A stretch of 64,000 nucleotides of DNA, from NCBI GenBank assembly GCA_002964805.2, contig PUDQ02000036.1, forward strand, positions 62,001-126,000, read 5' to 3'. The DNA comes from Trametes villosa. Its lineage: Eukaryota > Basidiomycota > Agaricomycetes > Polyporales > Polyporaceae. Of this stretch, positions 34,771 through 47,700 are shown piece after piece. Made by a program: the position numbers and the translations under genes. Position 1 is the first letter of the stretch. Each line of letters opens with the position of its first letter. The notes below the pieces were generated by a model that searched no databases, was not told where the DNA came from, and was given only the letters and a program-made list of their open reading frames with translations.

Positions 34771-35223
34771 GGAAGTCTGGAGGGTGCTTCCGGGGGGCTG
34801 AGAGTGTGGAGGGAGATGCGAGCCGGGGGCGGGGGAGGCTGAGACGGGCGGGGAGCCGCGAGCCGTGCACTGCGAGCTGCGAGCGGTGGGCAGACCGTCC
34901 GGGAGTGGAGTCCGATGCGTGCAGAGCTCGACTTCAGGTCACCCACTCACCCGTCCGCCCATCGTCCGCCGCCCGCCCTTGCGCCCAGGACGTCCGCCCG
35001 ACACAACAAGAGCTCCCGAGCGGTGATCCACCCCCCGTACCATCGCACACCCCCTCCCCCTCCCTCCCGCGCATACATCCGTGCCGCCCGTCCCACGCGC
35101 TCGCCGACACAGCACGCCGGCGGTCGTGTCACTTGGCACTCGACGCTAGGCGACGCTACGTAGGCGGACCGCGGGCGCGAGGCGCGGGACGGGCGGCTGC
35201 ACCTAGGCGGGCGGGCGAGTGCG

Positions 35224-35515
35224 TACAAATAGCGGGGGTGCGAGGGTTGTGCCGCTCACCACTCCCCTCCCCACCACCCCCCTCCTCACCGCTCCCCTTC
35301 CCTTCTGGGTTGAGACGTCCCGCGCTGCTCGCTGTTCGTCGCGTGCCACGCCCGGCCCCGTCGTCTGCCGTCCTGGGAGTCGACTCGCCGCGGCGGGGCC
35401 CGGGTTCCGGGCAGGCGTACGTGCACCTGGCTAACAGGTTGTGGTGAGCGGAGTCGGGCTTTGGACGCTCGCCATGCGGAGCGCACGTACTCACTTCCAG
35501 CTTTCGGCCAGGGTG
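35224..35515 (+). promoter_or_regulatory. TATA-like promoter with altered leader, unit 4
   Basis: TACAAATAG at 35224-35232 and the CT-rich tract are kept, but the leader donor region reads CAGGTTGTGGTGAGCGGAG near 35440 instead of GTTCGCGGTGAGTC, so the donor has weakened to GTGAGC. Acceptor TTTCGGCCAG ends near 35512. Confidence 0.45.
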
Positions 35516-36051
35516 CGGCGGTCGGAGATGGCGGGGGCGCGCGCAGGACCTGGGGAGCGGGCAGTGAGCGGCGAGCGGGCCGTCTCGAGAGGAGATAGAC
35601 ATGTACATACCTGGTCAGGTCGTCCGCGTCCTCTTTCGCCCCGACCGCTATTCTGAGCGGGGGTGCGAGGCGGCGGTCGTGTGCACCGGCGGCGTCACGA
35701 ACGGCCAGGGGCCTCCTCCGAGGGCGCGAGCGCACGGCGGTCCGTCTACTGTACGAGTGCGCGTGTCGTGCAGCGGTCCGCGGGCGTGTGCAGCTGCGGC
35801 TGCGTCGCTCTCTTGGCCGACCGGGTACGAGGGCGGTAGGCGAGTGGTTAGACGGCCGACGGGCGCGAGGCGAGCGCCGACGGCGTGTGGGTGTCGTGAA
35901 GGGGATGATGGATGTGCGGTGGCTGTGAGGGGCGTGGTCATCGAGGGGACGGAGCGCCGAGTAGATGTGGGGGCGTACCGGGGTGCGGTGCTGTGCGTGG
36001 TGCACGGCGTACGCGAGGATGGCTGCCCGGAGTGTGGGCGCGAAGGATCAC

Positions 36052-36123
36052 ATGCGGCGGGCGTTTGACGAGAGGCAGCTTGTGGAGGCGAATGTCGCAG
36101 GCGCCAGGGAGGCGGTAGAGTAG
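36052..36123 (+). pseudogene. Short coding tail of unknown gene, unit 4
   Basis: MRRAFDERQLVEANVAGARE then AVE and TAG at 36121-36123. Same 24-codon length as units 3, 5 and 6, with substitutions at five residues relative to unit 3. Confidence 0.4.
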
Positions 36124-36904
36124 GAGAGGCGGCGGGGGCTGGGCGGGAAGTTTGCCCGTGGCAAATGAGGTACGGAGCACCGCGAGCTTTGTAGCTAGTT
36201 GTTAGGATTTGAATGAAGGTGTTCTTGAGCGGGTTAGCGACGAAATGCGCCGCGGGGTCAGTGCTGATAGGGCGAGTCCGTAAGGGAGGCCGTCCAAGCC
36301 ATTGAGGGTCGCTGTATGCGCCTGTATACCGAGTCGACGCAGCACAAGCGAGGAAATAAGCTCTAGCAACGAGATCAAGGACCAGTGCAACCGAAACAAA
36401 GCCCAGATTATGCCAGCTATCTGCCAGAGCCGTCGTCTACTCCCAGAGGCCGCCGCCAGTCCGTAGCGATGGCTGCCGTCGAGGACCGAGTCCGGCGGCC
36501 GCGTGCTCAGCACTAGATACCCACCCTAGGTGCGAGCGGGCGAGGGCGACTGGCAGGCGCGTGAGATCGAGTGCAGATCGGGCGCCGCGAGGGACGTGGG
36601 GCCACGGGAGCAGACAGCAGCCAGCCACTCGAGCTACGCGGCGGGCGAGTAGGCAGAGGGCGAGAGCAGAGCAAGCCAGGGCAGAGCGCCGTGCACGACC
36701 GAGCGAGTCTCTCCCCAGCACTCATCATGGGCAGAGGCCGACGGGCGAGGGAGAGACGACGTCATCGGATAGACGCGATCGAGGGATAGACGCCGGATGG
36801 ATGAGAGCCACGTGGGCCCATCTCTCTCTGCTGTCCTCGCCTGCTCCCTGCTCGCTGCTCTCTGCTTTAGCTGCTGCTGCTCGGACTGGGAGAGGAGTGC
36901 AGCG

Positions 36905-37491
36905 ATGGCCGATGTGCTTGTCCCGCCCGAGATCACCGCCGAGGTCACCCAGATCCTCTCCAACCTCGTCCTCGGCGACAATGCCATCCGCTCCAGGCGA
37001 GTCCCCGCCCTGCATCGATCCCCCGCCGTCCACTGACCACCGCGCCGCCTGCACTGCAGCGCAGAGAAGGCGGTCAACGACCGGCTCGAGCAGACCCCCG
37101 AGCTCTATCTGCTCGCCATCGCCCAGTTCGCCACCTCCGCCGACACCGAGCTCGTGAGTCTTTCTGTTTGTGCTCCCCGCGCACGCGATCGACCGCGCCC
37201 CAGATGCGCTCCTTCTCCCTCGTCCTCCTCCGCCGCCTCCTCTTTCGCCCCCCCTCCCAAAACCGCCTCGCGCTCTACGACCAGCTCTCCGCCCGCGGCT
37301 GGCCACGGCCGGCGACCGGTGTTCGCGACTCGGCTGGGCAGTGGCGGTGCGGACGGTGGCACACATGGACCCACCGGCGGCGGGCGGACCGTGCTCGCTC
37401 TGGAGTGTTTCGAATGGCCACGGAACGAATGACGGACTCTGTCAGCATCGTACAGAGCAGTTTAGACACCGGGATCGCAGGGGCTGCTTAG
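36905..37491 (+). pseudogene. KAP121: Truncated Kap121/importin-5 N-terminal gene, unit 4
   Basis: Exons 36905-36996, 37060-37153 and 37204-37491; predicted product 157 residues, the first 92 importin and the last 65 unrelated. Relative to unit 1 the importin codons differ only silently, for example GAT for GAC, GCC for GCA and TTT for TTC. Intron 1 (63 nt) keeps the GC donor. In the tail a 3-bp deletion and a 2-bp insertion move the frame into GVFRMATERMTDS. The upstream in-frame ATG (36797) would add 36 residues, one Cys more than in unit 1. Confidence 0.88.
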
Positions 37492-37504
37492 ACACTGGGG
37501 CTGC

Positions 37505-37557
37505 TTGGACAGGGGACTCGAACTAGGGACTCGGACTAGGGACTCGCAGACGGACTC
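37505..37557. repeat. GGACTCGAACTAG minisatellite, unit 4
   Basis: Reduced to about four degenerate copies, with ACTAGGGACTCGG variants. Confidence 0.65.
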
Positions 37558-38709
37558 GCGCGCTGACATCTCACAGGAGAACTTGCGCATTCAATTGCAC
37601 CTCAATGTACATACTCTCCCCGTTTCCGCCCTCGCGCCCGCGCCCGTCTCAGTAGGTACCCCGCGTCGCCCCTTACACCACTGCTGACTAACCGCCCCCG
37701 TGTTCCTGACTCGTCTTCGCCGTGTTCGTCTCGCCGCCCTGCTCCGCGTCCCGCCCACGTGCTCTCGTACTGTACCTGCACCACCACAAACGCGCGCGCA
37801 ACCTGGATCGGGGACCGCGCTCGCCGGCCGGCACTCCGAGTGCGCCGTCTCCTGCACTGCACGTAGGGTGTCCCGATGAGCGCCGCCCCTCACCACGTCC
37901 CGTGTGTCCTGCCACGACTCACCCATCTCGACGCCTGCCCCGCGCTGCTGCCAAACCCCTCTGTGCGCCCTCGCCCGCCGCGCAGCAAACATGCCGCACA
38001 AACGGGGCACGGCAGGACTCCGCGCGAACCGCAAACCCGCCCCCGCTGGCCGGGCCACGCGCGAGCTTGCTGCAGCCCGATACGCTGGAACAGGTAAGTC
38101 TCCTCCGCAATGTGTGCCCTGCGTGTCTTCTACCGCTTCCAACGCCCGTCGTCCCCGCGCACGGCTCTCGCTGTCGCGACTACTCGCCGCCGCCGGCACT
38201 GACCTCGACGAACGAGCTCGGACAGCCCGACTCGTGATGTCTGCCGGCCGCGCATCGACGCGCTGCTCGCCAACAGCCACCGCACACCGCCATCGACCCG
38301 GGCGAGCATGTCTCGGCCTCGAGCGTGAAGACTCACCTGTACGTACACTCCGAATAGCCCACCCGCCGCTGCCATACCCGTGTCCGCCTCGTCGAGTGCC
38401 GCATGACGGGATGCAGCCGCCGCGCCACATTCCGACGTGTGCGCCGCCACGGGTGCAGGCACTCTGTAAGTCAACCGCTCCCCTGCAGCAAACGGCGAAC
38501 TCACTTCTTGCCCCCGACCCTCAGCTGTTCGCGACGGCCTGCTGCGTACTTCCTGGGTCGTCCTCAGCATTGAGCACAGAAGGAGGAAAGCAGACACAAC
38601 CTGTAATGGTGCAGCACGGTGACGATTCGAGCAGCCGTCAAGCAGAGCAGGTGGAAGATGGGGGAGGAGGACAAGATGGTGAGTCGACCGGGAGACCACG
38701 GTCCACGAA

Positions 38710-38917
38710 GCGGCGTGTGCGCAGAGCCTGGGCCGAGCGCGCCAGCGTTTGCGGAGGCGGTACGCCTTCGCGAATATTGTGCGCGCTCCGCGTCCTCGCA
38801 GACGTGTTTCAACGTCCCGCGCGTACGGTGCTGTTCCGCTGCGACCACACCCCCGGGCGAATGCTCGGAGGCTCGCGCCGGGTGTTCTGCGCCTCCCGGA
38901 GCAGCATCTCGCATTGA
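38710..38917 (+). pseudogene. Frameshifted copy of the LRALRVLADVF frame, unit 4
   Basis: ILCALRVLADVFQRPARTVLF is intact, but a one-base loss (GTTCCGCTG for GTTCCCGCTG) near 38838 changes the frame, and it ends at TGA 38915. A 9-bp insertion in the preceding region (GGTCCACGA) is unique to this unit. Confidence 0.35.
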
Positions 38918-40530
38918 TTGTGTATGTAACAGGAGTAAGTACTAGTAGTCCCAGCAATATACGGTTTTCCGCCCTCCTGGTGTCGAAATCGCATGTGGTG
39001 GTCTTACAAAGACGCAGTCGGGCACGGCGCGCAGCGGGCGCGATGAGGGGCTTGCCGGCGTAAACGTGCATTGACTAGAAGCTGCCAAGCGAGTCGCGCG
39101 ACCACTCGGCGACCAGTCACGCCGAAAATACCTCCCGGAACGCCGCCGCCAAAGGTACGCGTGCATACTCTATGTCTCGGACACTCCTTCGTGTTCATTT
39201 CGCACCAGGTGTCTGGAAAAGCCCGTCCGCTCTTCCTTGTACTGTGCACTGACTACCGTTAGGAGCAAGCCCAGGAGAAGATGCGCCGTCGAAGAGATCT
39301 GCCCGGGATGACGATCGGAAGTCAGCACAAGACCGCGCCCGCCGCGGGCACTGACAAGCGTCTTTGGCGAAGTGCGTCCGACGTTTCAGGGGACGTCCAG
39401 GCCGCCGTCCTCTTCCCGCGCCCGCCACGGGTTTCAGCGCGCACGGTACGCGCAGACGAGCCCGCCAAGCCTCCGAGCACGACGCCGGCCTGTGTAAGCA
39501 CGGTGAGTGCTTGCCCGCGCCGTCCGAGTTCTGTCCGCGCCGCTCACCTTTGCACACTCTCCCCGGCTTCCCGCACAACCCGGCGAGCAGCCACCCGCTC
39601 GCGGCCACCCACCGCTGGATGGAAAACGTCTTGTAGGTTCTGTGAGTTCTCTCCTTCTCTCGTTTGAGTTACCGCAACGCTGACAACCTCTCTGCGTGTT
39701 CGTGCGCAGGTAGGCTCTCTATTATATTACTCCTCTCCCTCAGCCGGGCTGTCCGCGTGCACGCGCACTGTCCTCCTCCGTCATACACAACCCGCGCGCC
39801 CATACAACCTCGCAGCACTCGACCGGCCGCTCGGAGAGCGCTGCACGACCTCACAAATGGCGCACGCAGGCCCATGGGATGGTTAGCCCTGTGAGTGCTC
39901 TGTCCCGGTCGCTCCGCCGCGCTGCAACGCTTATTGACCCCTCGAACGCGGCCTAACAGCCCGTGAATATCCGGTGAGTATATTCTTGTATCCTTTCAGA
40001 CGATAGTACTGACAGCGCGCCGGCCTTACTTCCACGAGCTCGCAGCGCCGTGTCGAGGCGCGAGCGATCGCTCTGCCCAGGACGACTGGGGACACGAGCA
40101 ACAGGCGGGCTCGCCACACTGTACAAGGTGAGCACAGGGCTTTTACTGTTTCTGCCCTGATTCCCACCGGCCGCAGAACGTCGGAGTCGCAGTGCACACG
40201 CTACCTGCAAGGCAAACACAAGACCTGCAGCTCGTACGACGTCGAGGAGGCTCCTCCAGGTCCTCGCTGCATGCCGGAGTCGTCCCGCACGCGTAGAGCA
40301 CGCGACACGCGCGCTGAAACGCGGCCTCACAGTCCGTGGATGCCCTTGATAGGCTGTCTGACGGCGTGCGCGACTCCTGCGCGTGTGCGCGCGTTGTGCG
40401 GCGCGATACGAGCGCAGATGGAGGGGCTCTGGGCGCACGAGCTGAGGACATCAAGTATGATATATTACGTTTTACTTCGCATACAGTACAAGCGCGCCGC
40501 GCCGCGCACGGCGTCCCCATGGACCTCTGA

Positions 40531-40629
40531 ATGTGCGATGTAAGGGCGCGCGCTCGGGAGCGCGAGCTCTGCCTCTGGGATTGGCTCGAAGTCGAGTCCT
40601 GCGTGCGGCTGCCTACGTCGGATGAGTAG
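40531..40629 (+). pseudogene. C-terminal segment ending in LPTSDE, unit 4
   Basis: MCDVRARARERELCLWDWLE then SCVRLPTSDE and TAG at 40627-40629. An in-frame TGA immediately precedes the ATG at 40528, breaking continuity with the upstream frame (EDIKYDILRFTSHTVQ and GVPMDL). Elsewhere this codon is TGC or similar. Confidence 0.45.
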
Positions 40630-41302
40630 GAACCCCCGACCGCACCGTTCGTCTATTAGAGGCACCGCGCGACACGCTCCAGGCATGTCAGCACCCCAGA
40701 GAGCCCGTGAATCGACTCGGGGCGGAATGGGGAGGCTTGAGCGGCGGTTCGCGCCGGCAGCCTCGGGGTGGCTGGTGGATGGTGTAGGCGAGATTTAGGC
40801 TTGAAGCCGGCCGGACCTGTGCACGGCGGGCGGTCAGCGGAGACACAATGTGTTTAGGGCCCTGCCGTCGCGTATAGAAGCTTGGGTGTTGCGGGTTGAG
40901 CACCGGTCCAATGCTGCACGATGCGGCGCGAAGAGAGAGCACGCCGACGGTCCGGACACCACAGGTTGCGAGAAGCGAGGCGCGATACGGGCGCCGGAAC
41001 GCAGGACCGTGAGCCCGAGGCCCGGAGGCGCAGACGGCTAGGGCGCGTGCAAACCGTGAGTGCTTGGGCGGACTCCGAGCCACTATGCTGCTTACCTCTC
41101 GCCGTTGCTCTCCTCGTCCTCTCTCTCATCATCCGCCGCCCTTCTGCTGCAGCCTCCTTCCCTGGTGCTCGGACTTATTGTCTTTGTATACTCCTCGCAC
41201 CACTTGTACTCGCGCCGCACCCTCCGAGTCTGCAGCTCTCCCGGCGGCTGGTAAGTCAGCTATATTTCGGAGGTTAGTACTCTTCACCGGTCTGATGCAC
41301 AG

Positions 41303-41613
41303 GCTCCACCCGGGCGCCCCGCGCCTGCGCGGGCTTGGAAAGAGTCGCGCGGGTAGTTTTCATGATGAGGAGACGGCCGAGGGGGAAGGCGGCGGTGGAG
41401 GTGCTCTCCCAGAGCGAGGGCACGGGATGTCAGGATGCCCCGGTGGAAAGCGGCGGTGTCCAGTGCCGCCACAGCACTGTACGAGCTGCATCGCGGGATG
41501 GCGAGCGACAGGTAAGTGCGCCGACTGCGAAGGCTCGAACCTGTACGCGTAACCTGACCTTCTCGGTGTTGCGGATGCTCTCGCCTTGCGCCCGGTGGAT
41601 CTGAGCACGAACG
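41303..41613 (+). pseudogene. Two-exon segment with lost acceptor, unit 4
   Basis: Exon 41303-41511 is 209 nt, one codon longer than unit 1 (ATGTCAGGATGCC for ATGGGAGGCC). The 39-nt exon 41575-41613 is present, but its acceptor AG has become GG (TTGCGG), so it could not be spliced normally. A clear sign of decay. Confidence 0.4.
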
Positions 41614-42179
41614 GTGAGCTCGTCCGCATGGCCCACACATCCCTATTTCTTTACTGATGCACGCATGCGCCCGTGGCGCACAGTAGCTCCGCAAACCCAA
41701 GCAGGCCGTAAAGCGGCGGGTGGTAGGGCACATAAACAATTTACTAACGTTTGTGTACATACATGGACGCGTACGGGCGACGGGACGGGTCCAATGGGCT
41801 GCAAACGCGAAGGAGGGGTTCAAATGGTCTGTATACAGCAGCTGTGTAGTGCTTAGGCAACGACGGGGTTCGTGCAAGGGCATGGGGACGTACCGTGAAC
41901 ATATCGCGATGTAGATCGCCCGAGGACGCGTGTGCACGACCCAGTCCGTTGGTGTGCACCGCTAGGCTATGTGCGACGGACCGCAAGCGTCCTCGCAAAT
42001 AGACGTCTGCCGAATGCGCGCCCATCGCACCCCTTGCCGCCGCGAAATGCGCAGGACGTCGGCGCGAAGATCCGGGATGAAAGCGCAAGAACGGCGTGAG
42101 TGGTGAGCGGCGGTATCACGGTCGGCGGCGGGTGCGCACTACAACACGCACCTCAGCCGGGGTCCGCAACCGTTCATTG

Positions 42180-42960
42180 GTCTGGGAGCAGTCCTGCGTG
42201 CCGCCAAATGTGCTATCCGCTCCCGTAAAGCACAGAGCTCGCAGTGAGCATTCTGCGGAGTGGAGTCTCCTCGTCACCCTCTCGATTCAGACTGACGACG
42301 CTCGGGCGAGCGGACTCGCAAGGCGCGTTGCAAGTGCCACGCGGGGAGTCGGTGGCGGCGTACGGAGCTCGTGTCCGCGTCCCCGGACTTCGCGCGCGAG
42401 GCCGTATGCGCTGCAAGCGATTGGGCAGTCAATGAAGGGGCAGTGAACGAAGAGAAACGTGCGTACCTCGCGGGTGAGCCATCATCGTAGGGCGGAGATC
42501 TCGGCGCGCCGCGAGGCTGCACACTCGGAATCGACGGCCGTTTCGGTTTGGTATCAGCCCCGCCGCCCGTCACTGGCACCTTAATGAGCTGACCGCTCTC
42601 GTTGGATGCGAGGCTTGCACTGCAAGGCCTGCAGAACAGAGCGCTGTCGGCCCTCTGTGTTCTGACGGACGACGCTCGGGCGAGGGGAATTGCACCGCGC
42701 ATTGTGGCAAGCGCGGCGCGAGGAGTCGGATGGCGGCGTATGGAACTCGAGCCAGCGTCCCCGGTCTTCGCGCGCGGGCGCGTTTGAGGGCGCGGGGCTG
42801 TGTGTGTAATGTTAGCGATTCGGCAGCCTATCCAGAGGCGGAGGCAAGAAAGAGAGACAAATGCGCGTACCTCGCGGTCGGAGCTTTGCATGGATGGAAC
42901 CTGGCGTCGCAAGGCTGCACGGGCGATCGAGACGCACGCCGGAGGCCCGGGCGCGTTCGG
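42180..42960. repeat. Internal direct duplication, unit 4
   Basis: First copy near 42290-42420 (AAGGCGCGTTGCAAGTGCC) and second near 42660-42790 (CACCGCGCATTGTGGCAAGC). The first copy is more diverged than in any other unit. Confidence 0.65.
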
Positions 42961-44930
42961 CAGCTCTGCATGAAGCCCCGTTGTTAGTCTCCAGCCCATG
43001 AGCACCCCTATACCGCAATAGAAGCCTCCCACTCAATGAACGGCGCGTTAGACTCGCGCGACGAGCTTCTGTCGAGTCGGGGGACCGTATAGAAGCGCAG
43101 CCGTCGTCTCGCGCGAGTGCTAATCCAAGCAGAGCGCGGGCGTGCGTCCGTACGCGGCTGGGCGGTCGATCCGGACGCCGAGCGCAATATTTGCGCTATG
43201 CGAGCCGTCGGCGGGTGTTTCGAGCACGCGGCGGCATGCGTGCGCGATCGTGGGGAGCCTGAGAACGAGACGATCAGCGCGGGGGACGCGGGACAAGGAG
43301 CGAGCGCGGCATCACACCTCGGACCCTCTGCGCGCTCAGACTTCTCTCATTCGTCCTCGCCCTCCAGCCCTTCCGTCCCATACCGCTCTCGATCTTCCCT
43401 TTACGCACGCCACACGCCACACGGCGCACGTAACTGGGCTGGACGCGCAGGGAATCCCGCTGCGTGCGCCGATGGGTAAGTACACTCACAGCCGCTTACA
43501 TGCATTTGTACAGTACTCACCGCCGTTTTAGCCCAACCACACTCAAACCCAGCTCGCGCGACCTGCGCAACACTTCCGCGCTCGACAAGACTCCATCAGA
43601 GCGCGCTTCGGATGCGACGAGACGGCGGCGTGGCGGTTTCCGGGCGTCGAGGGATGGGAGATCGCGTCCAGCGGGGGGAGTACCGTGTCCTGTGAGTCCT
43701 CGTCGCCCTCTGCAACGACGGCCGCTCACCACTTCGACAACCCGCCCCAGACAGGCCGACTAATCCTCCCAATGCGAGCGGAGCTGCCGTACGCGCCGGG
43801 ACGACTTTGACACAATCCGGACGGGCGGGCGGACTCGAGCTCAGCAAGTAAAGGTCGGCTCGACGCGTCGGAGAGCGTCGCATGCGGCGGAGATGGTACC
43901 AGGTACGCTCCTTCCTCCTCCATCCTCCGTACCCCGCACGCCCGCGTCGACAGCTACACTCACACGCAAACTCATCTCCCCAGTCCTCGCCCACACCGCC
44001 ACAAACGCGAGCCGCGGGCGTACAGGCGCGGGAGACGGCCGTCGATACATAAAGTAGCTTGTATAGATCTAGAACTCAAAGCCCTGCACTCACTACGTAG
44101 TTACACGCGCCCGGGCCCGCCGTCCTCATCGTCGGGGTGGTGCGTCGAGTAACGAGTTTGAGGGTGACCCTGCCATCCACCGCGCATGGCCCGCCGAGCG
44201 TCGACCGCCGTCCGTGAGCTGCCGGACGACGCGCGGGCTCGAGCGTCCAGTACCCGAGGCGCGTCAGTAGCCAGGGCCGAGTACCGAGTACTGGGGAGCC
44301 TGGTCGGCGTGCGCCGGCCGCGCGTGCTCGGCGGACTCGGAGGCGGGAACGCGGCGGGGAGCCCGAGGACCGAGGGCCGAGGGCGGGCAGCCATAGGCGA
44401 TCCTAAAGTACTAGTCAGTCCAATTTCCGGTCCCGCAGAGAGCGAACGGGGCGGGCGCGACCCGCTCGGGAAGTGCGCCTCGAAGCGAACGGCGGCGGAG
44501 CCTCTTGGAGCAGAGACGGACGAGACGGGACGGGGCGCGGGAGACACAGAGCCCGCCCCGGGCGTCGAGCCTCGCACCTCGAGCCGCGCACCCGCGCCGC
44601 GCCGCGCGTCGACATCCGCGTGCGCGCCCCCCAGCACGCACCCCTCGCGCGGCGTGGACCCGCCCGCTCTCCCTGCCCGCTCTCCTCCTCACCGCCCTCG
44701 ACACCTCACCTCCCCCCCTCGTTCCCTCCCCGGACCACGCCACACCGGGCTCGGAGCTCGGAGCTGGGGGCTCGAGGGCGGGGCAGCGTCTCTCCGCTTC
44801 CGCCTCCGCCTCCGCCTCTGCGTCCCGGCGCTCTGGCGTGCGACGTGCCACTCGCGCGCGTGTCTACGGGCGGGTCGGCAGCCGACAAGCGGCTGGGCAC
44901 GGAATGGGTGGGGCGCGGGCTCGGGAGTCA

Positions 44931-44961
44931 GGAGTCGGGAGTCGGGAGTTGGGGGTCGGGT
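44931..44961. repeat. GGGAGTC minisatellite, unit 5 allele
   Basis: GGGAGTC, AGGAGTC, GGGAGTC, GGGAGTT, GGGGGTC. Identical to the unit 6 allele, as expected from the shared tract. Confidence 0.75.
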
Positions 44962-45414
44962 AGGTGCTTCCGATTCCGTGGGGGCTGAGAGCGTGGAGGG
45001 GGTGCAGGTATGCGACCCGGGGGCGGGGGCAGGGGAGTCTGAGACGGGCGGCAAGCCGCGAGCCGCGCACTGTGGACAGAGCGTCCTGGGGTCGACTCCG
45101 ATGCATGCAGAGCTCGACCTCAGGTCTCCCACTCACCCGTCCGCCGATCGTCCGCCGCCCGCCCTCGCACCAGGACGTCCGCCCGACACAACAAGAGATC
45201 CCGACCGAGGATCCACCCCCCGTACCATCGCACACCTCCCCATCCCCATCCCCTCCCCCGCGCATACATCCGCGCCGCCCGTCCCACGCGCTCGCCGACA
45301 CAGCACGCCGGCGGTCGTGTCACTTGGCACTCGACACTAGGCGACGCTACGTAGGCGGACCCCGGGCGCGGGGCGCGGGACGGGCGGCTGCACCTAGGCG
45401 GGCGGGCGGGCGGG

Positions 45415-45690
45415 TACAAATAGCGGGGGTGCGTGGGCTGTGCCGCTCAGCACTCACCTCCTCTCCTCCTCCCCACCACCCCCCTCCTCACCCCTCCCCT
45501 CCCAATCTGGGCTGGGACGAGCTCGCTGCTCGTCGCGTGCCGCGCCCGGTACCGTCGTCTGCCGTCCTGGTCGCCTCGCCGCGGCGGGGCCCGGGCTGCA
45601 GGCTGGCGCAGTGCACCTGAGAAACAGTGCGCGGTGAGTCAGAGTCGGGCTTCGGATCTCGCCGCGGTGCTCACTTTTGTTTTCGGCCAG
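45415..45690 (+). promoter_or_regulatory. TATA-like promoter with spliced leader, unit 5
   Basis: TACAAATAG at 45415-45423. The leader donor context is CAGTGCGCG|GTGAGTCAGAG near 45633 and the acceptor TTTCGGCCAG near 45690. Confidence 0.5.
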
Positions 45691-46204
45691 GGTGCGGCGG
45701 TCGGAGGTGGCGGGGGCGCGCGCAGGACCTGGGGAGCGGGCAGTGAGCGGCGAGCGGGCCGTTCCGAGGGAGAGTAGGCATGTACATACCTGGTCGGGTC
45801 GTCCGCGTCCGCGCCCGCGATTCTGAGCGCGGATGCGAGGCGGCGGTCGTGCGCACGGGCGGCGTGTCGAACGGCTGGGGGCCTCCTCCGAGCGCGCGGC
45901 CGCCCGTCTGCTGCACGAGCGCGAGGCGCACGCGCGTGTCTTGCGGCGGTCCGCAGGCGTGTGCAGCTGCGGCTCTGTTGCTCTCTTGGCGGGCCGCGTG
46001 CGAGGGCGGTAGGCGAGTGGTTGGACGGCCGACGGGCGCGTGGCGAGTGCCGACGGCGTGTGGGTGTCGCGATGGGGATGACGAGCGTCCGGTGGCTGTG
46101 AGGGAAGTAGTCATCGAGGGGGCAGGAGCGTCGAGTAGATGTGGGGGGCGTACCGGAGTGTGTTGCACGGTGTACGCGAGGAGGCTGCTGGAGTGTGGCG
46201 TCAC

Positions 46205-46276
46205 ATGCGGCGGGCGTTTGACCAGAGGCATTCTGCGTAGGCGGATATTACAGGCGCCAGGGATGCGGTAGAGTAA
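46205..46276 (+). pseudogene. Short coding tail with internal stop, unit 5
   Basis: MRRAFDQRHSA, then an in-frame TAG, then ADITGARDAVE and TAA at 46274-46276. The internal stop shows that this copy is not functional in this frame. Confidence 0.4.
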
Positions 46277-47056
46277 GAGAGGCGGCGGGGGCGGGGCCGG
46301 AAGTATGCCCGTGGCGAATGAGGTACCGGGTACGCCGAGCTTCGTGGCTAGTTACTCGGATTTGAATGAAGGCGTGTTGTTGAGCGGGTATGGACGTGCA
46401 AGCGACGGAATACGCCGGAGGGTTAGTGCTGATAGGGCGAGTCCATAAGGGAGGCCGTTCAAGCCGTCGAGGGTCGTTGTATGCGCCTTTACGCCGAGTC
46501 TATGCAGCACAAGAGAGGAAACAAGCTCGAGCAACGCGTTCAAGGACCAGTGTAAATGAAACAAAGCCCAGATTATGCCAGCTATCTGCTAGAGCCGCCG
46601 TCTACTGCCAGAGGCCGCCGCCAGTCCGTAGCGATGGCTGCCGTCGAGGACCGAGGCCGGCGGCCGCGTGCTCAGCATGAGAAACTCAGCCGAGGTGCGA
46701 GCGGGCGAGGGCGACTGGCAGACGCGTGGGATCGAGTGCGGATCGGGAGCTGCGAGGGATGTGGGGCCACGGGAGCAGACAGCAGGCAGCCACTCGAGCT
46801 ACGCGGCGGGCGAGCAGGCAGAGGGCGAGAGCAGAGCCAGCCAGGGCAGACAGCCGTGCTCGAGCAAGCGACAGTGTCGAGCGGTGGGCGGGCAGAGAGC
46901 AGCGGGGAGAGACGACGTCATCGGATAGACGCGATCGGGGATAGACGCCGGATGGATGCGAGCCACGTGGGCCCATCTCTCGCTGCTGTCCTCGCCTGCT
47001 CCCTGCTCTCCGCCCTCTGCTTTAGCTGCTGCTCGGACTGGGAGAGCAGTGCAGCA

Positions 47057-47700
47057 ATGGCCGACGTGCTTGTCCCGCCCGAGATCACTGCAGAGGTCAC
47101 CCAGATCCTCTCCAACCTCGTCCTCGGCGACAATGCCATCCGCTCCAGGCGAGTCCCCGCCCTGCATCGATCCCCCGCCGCCCACTGACCACCGCGCCGC
47201 CCGTACTGCAGCGCAGAGAAGGCGGTCAATGACCGGCTCGAGCAGACCCCCGAGCTCTATCTGCTCGCCATTGCCCAGTTCGCCACCTCCGCCGACACCG
47301 AGCTCGTGAGTCCTTCTCCCCGTCCTCCCCGCGCACGCGATCGACGCCGCCCCAGATGCGCTCCTTCTCCCTCGTCCTCCTCCGCCGCCTCCTCTTCCGC
47401 CCCCCCTCCCAAAACCGCCTCGCGCTCTACGACCAGCTCTCCGCCCGCGGCTGGCCACGGCCGGCGACCGGTGTTCGCGACTCCTCGGCTGGGCAGTGGC
47501 GGTGCGGACGGTGGCAAACATGGACCCACGGGCGGCGGGCGGACCGTGCTCGCTCGAGTGTTTTGAATGGCCACGGAAAGATTCATGTACTCTGTCAGCA
47601 TCGTACAGAGCTGCTTGGACAGCAGGGGACTGGCAGACTCGAACTGGGGACTCGGACTGGGGACTCGGGCTGGGGACTCAAAGACGGACACGCGCGCTGA
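47057..47700 (+). pseudogene. KAP121: Truncated Kap121/importin-5 N-terminal gene, unit 5
   Basis: Exons 47057-47148, 47212-47305 and 47356-47700; predicted 176 residues, with 84 unrelated residues after position 92 that read through the downstream minisatellite (TGRLELGTRTGDSG). Silent differences include ACT for ACC and ATT for ATC. Intron 1 has 63 nt with a GC donor. The start context is GCAGCAATGG, where the other units have GCAGCGATGG. The upstream in-frame ATG (46952) gives a 35-residue extension with DWESSAA, where the others have DWERSAA. Confidence 0.88.
47625..47690. repeat. GGACTCGGACTGGG minisatellite, unit 5
   Basis: Four to five copies of the GGGGACTCGGACTGG type. Here they are translated as part of the fused importin tail. 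Confidence 0.65.

Larger units (their letters stand above)
33317..43494 (+). repeat. Tandem array unit 4
   Basis: Shortest complete unit (10178 bp). It lacks the 2.1-kb importin block of unit 3. The right half, for example 39960-41900, tends to follow units 1 and 2. The segment matching 7600-7870 of unit 1 is missing near 40920, which explains much of the shorter length. Confidence 0.95.

Noticed and set aside
33963..35447. 494-codon plus-strand frame across the unit 4 spacer (also 32635-34119 and 536-1861)
   Set aside because: Low-complexity composition and no conserved frame among units; it crosses the minisatellite and the TATA-like box.
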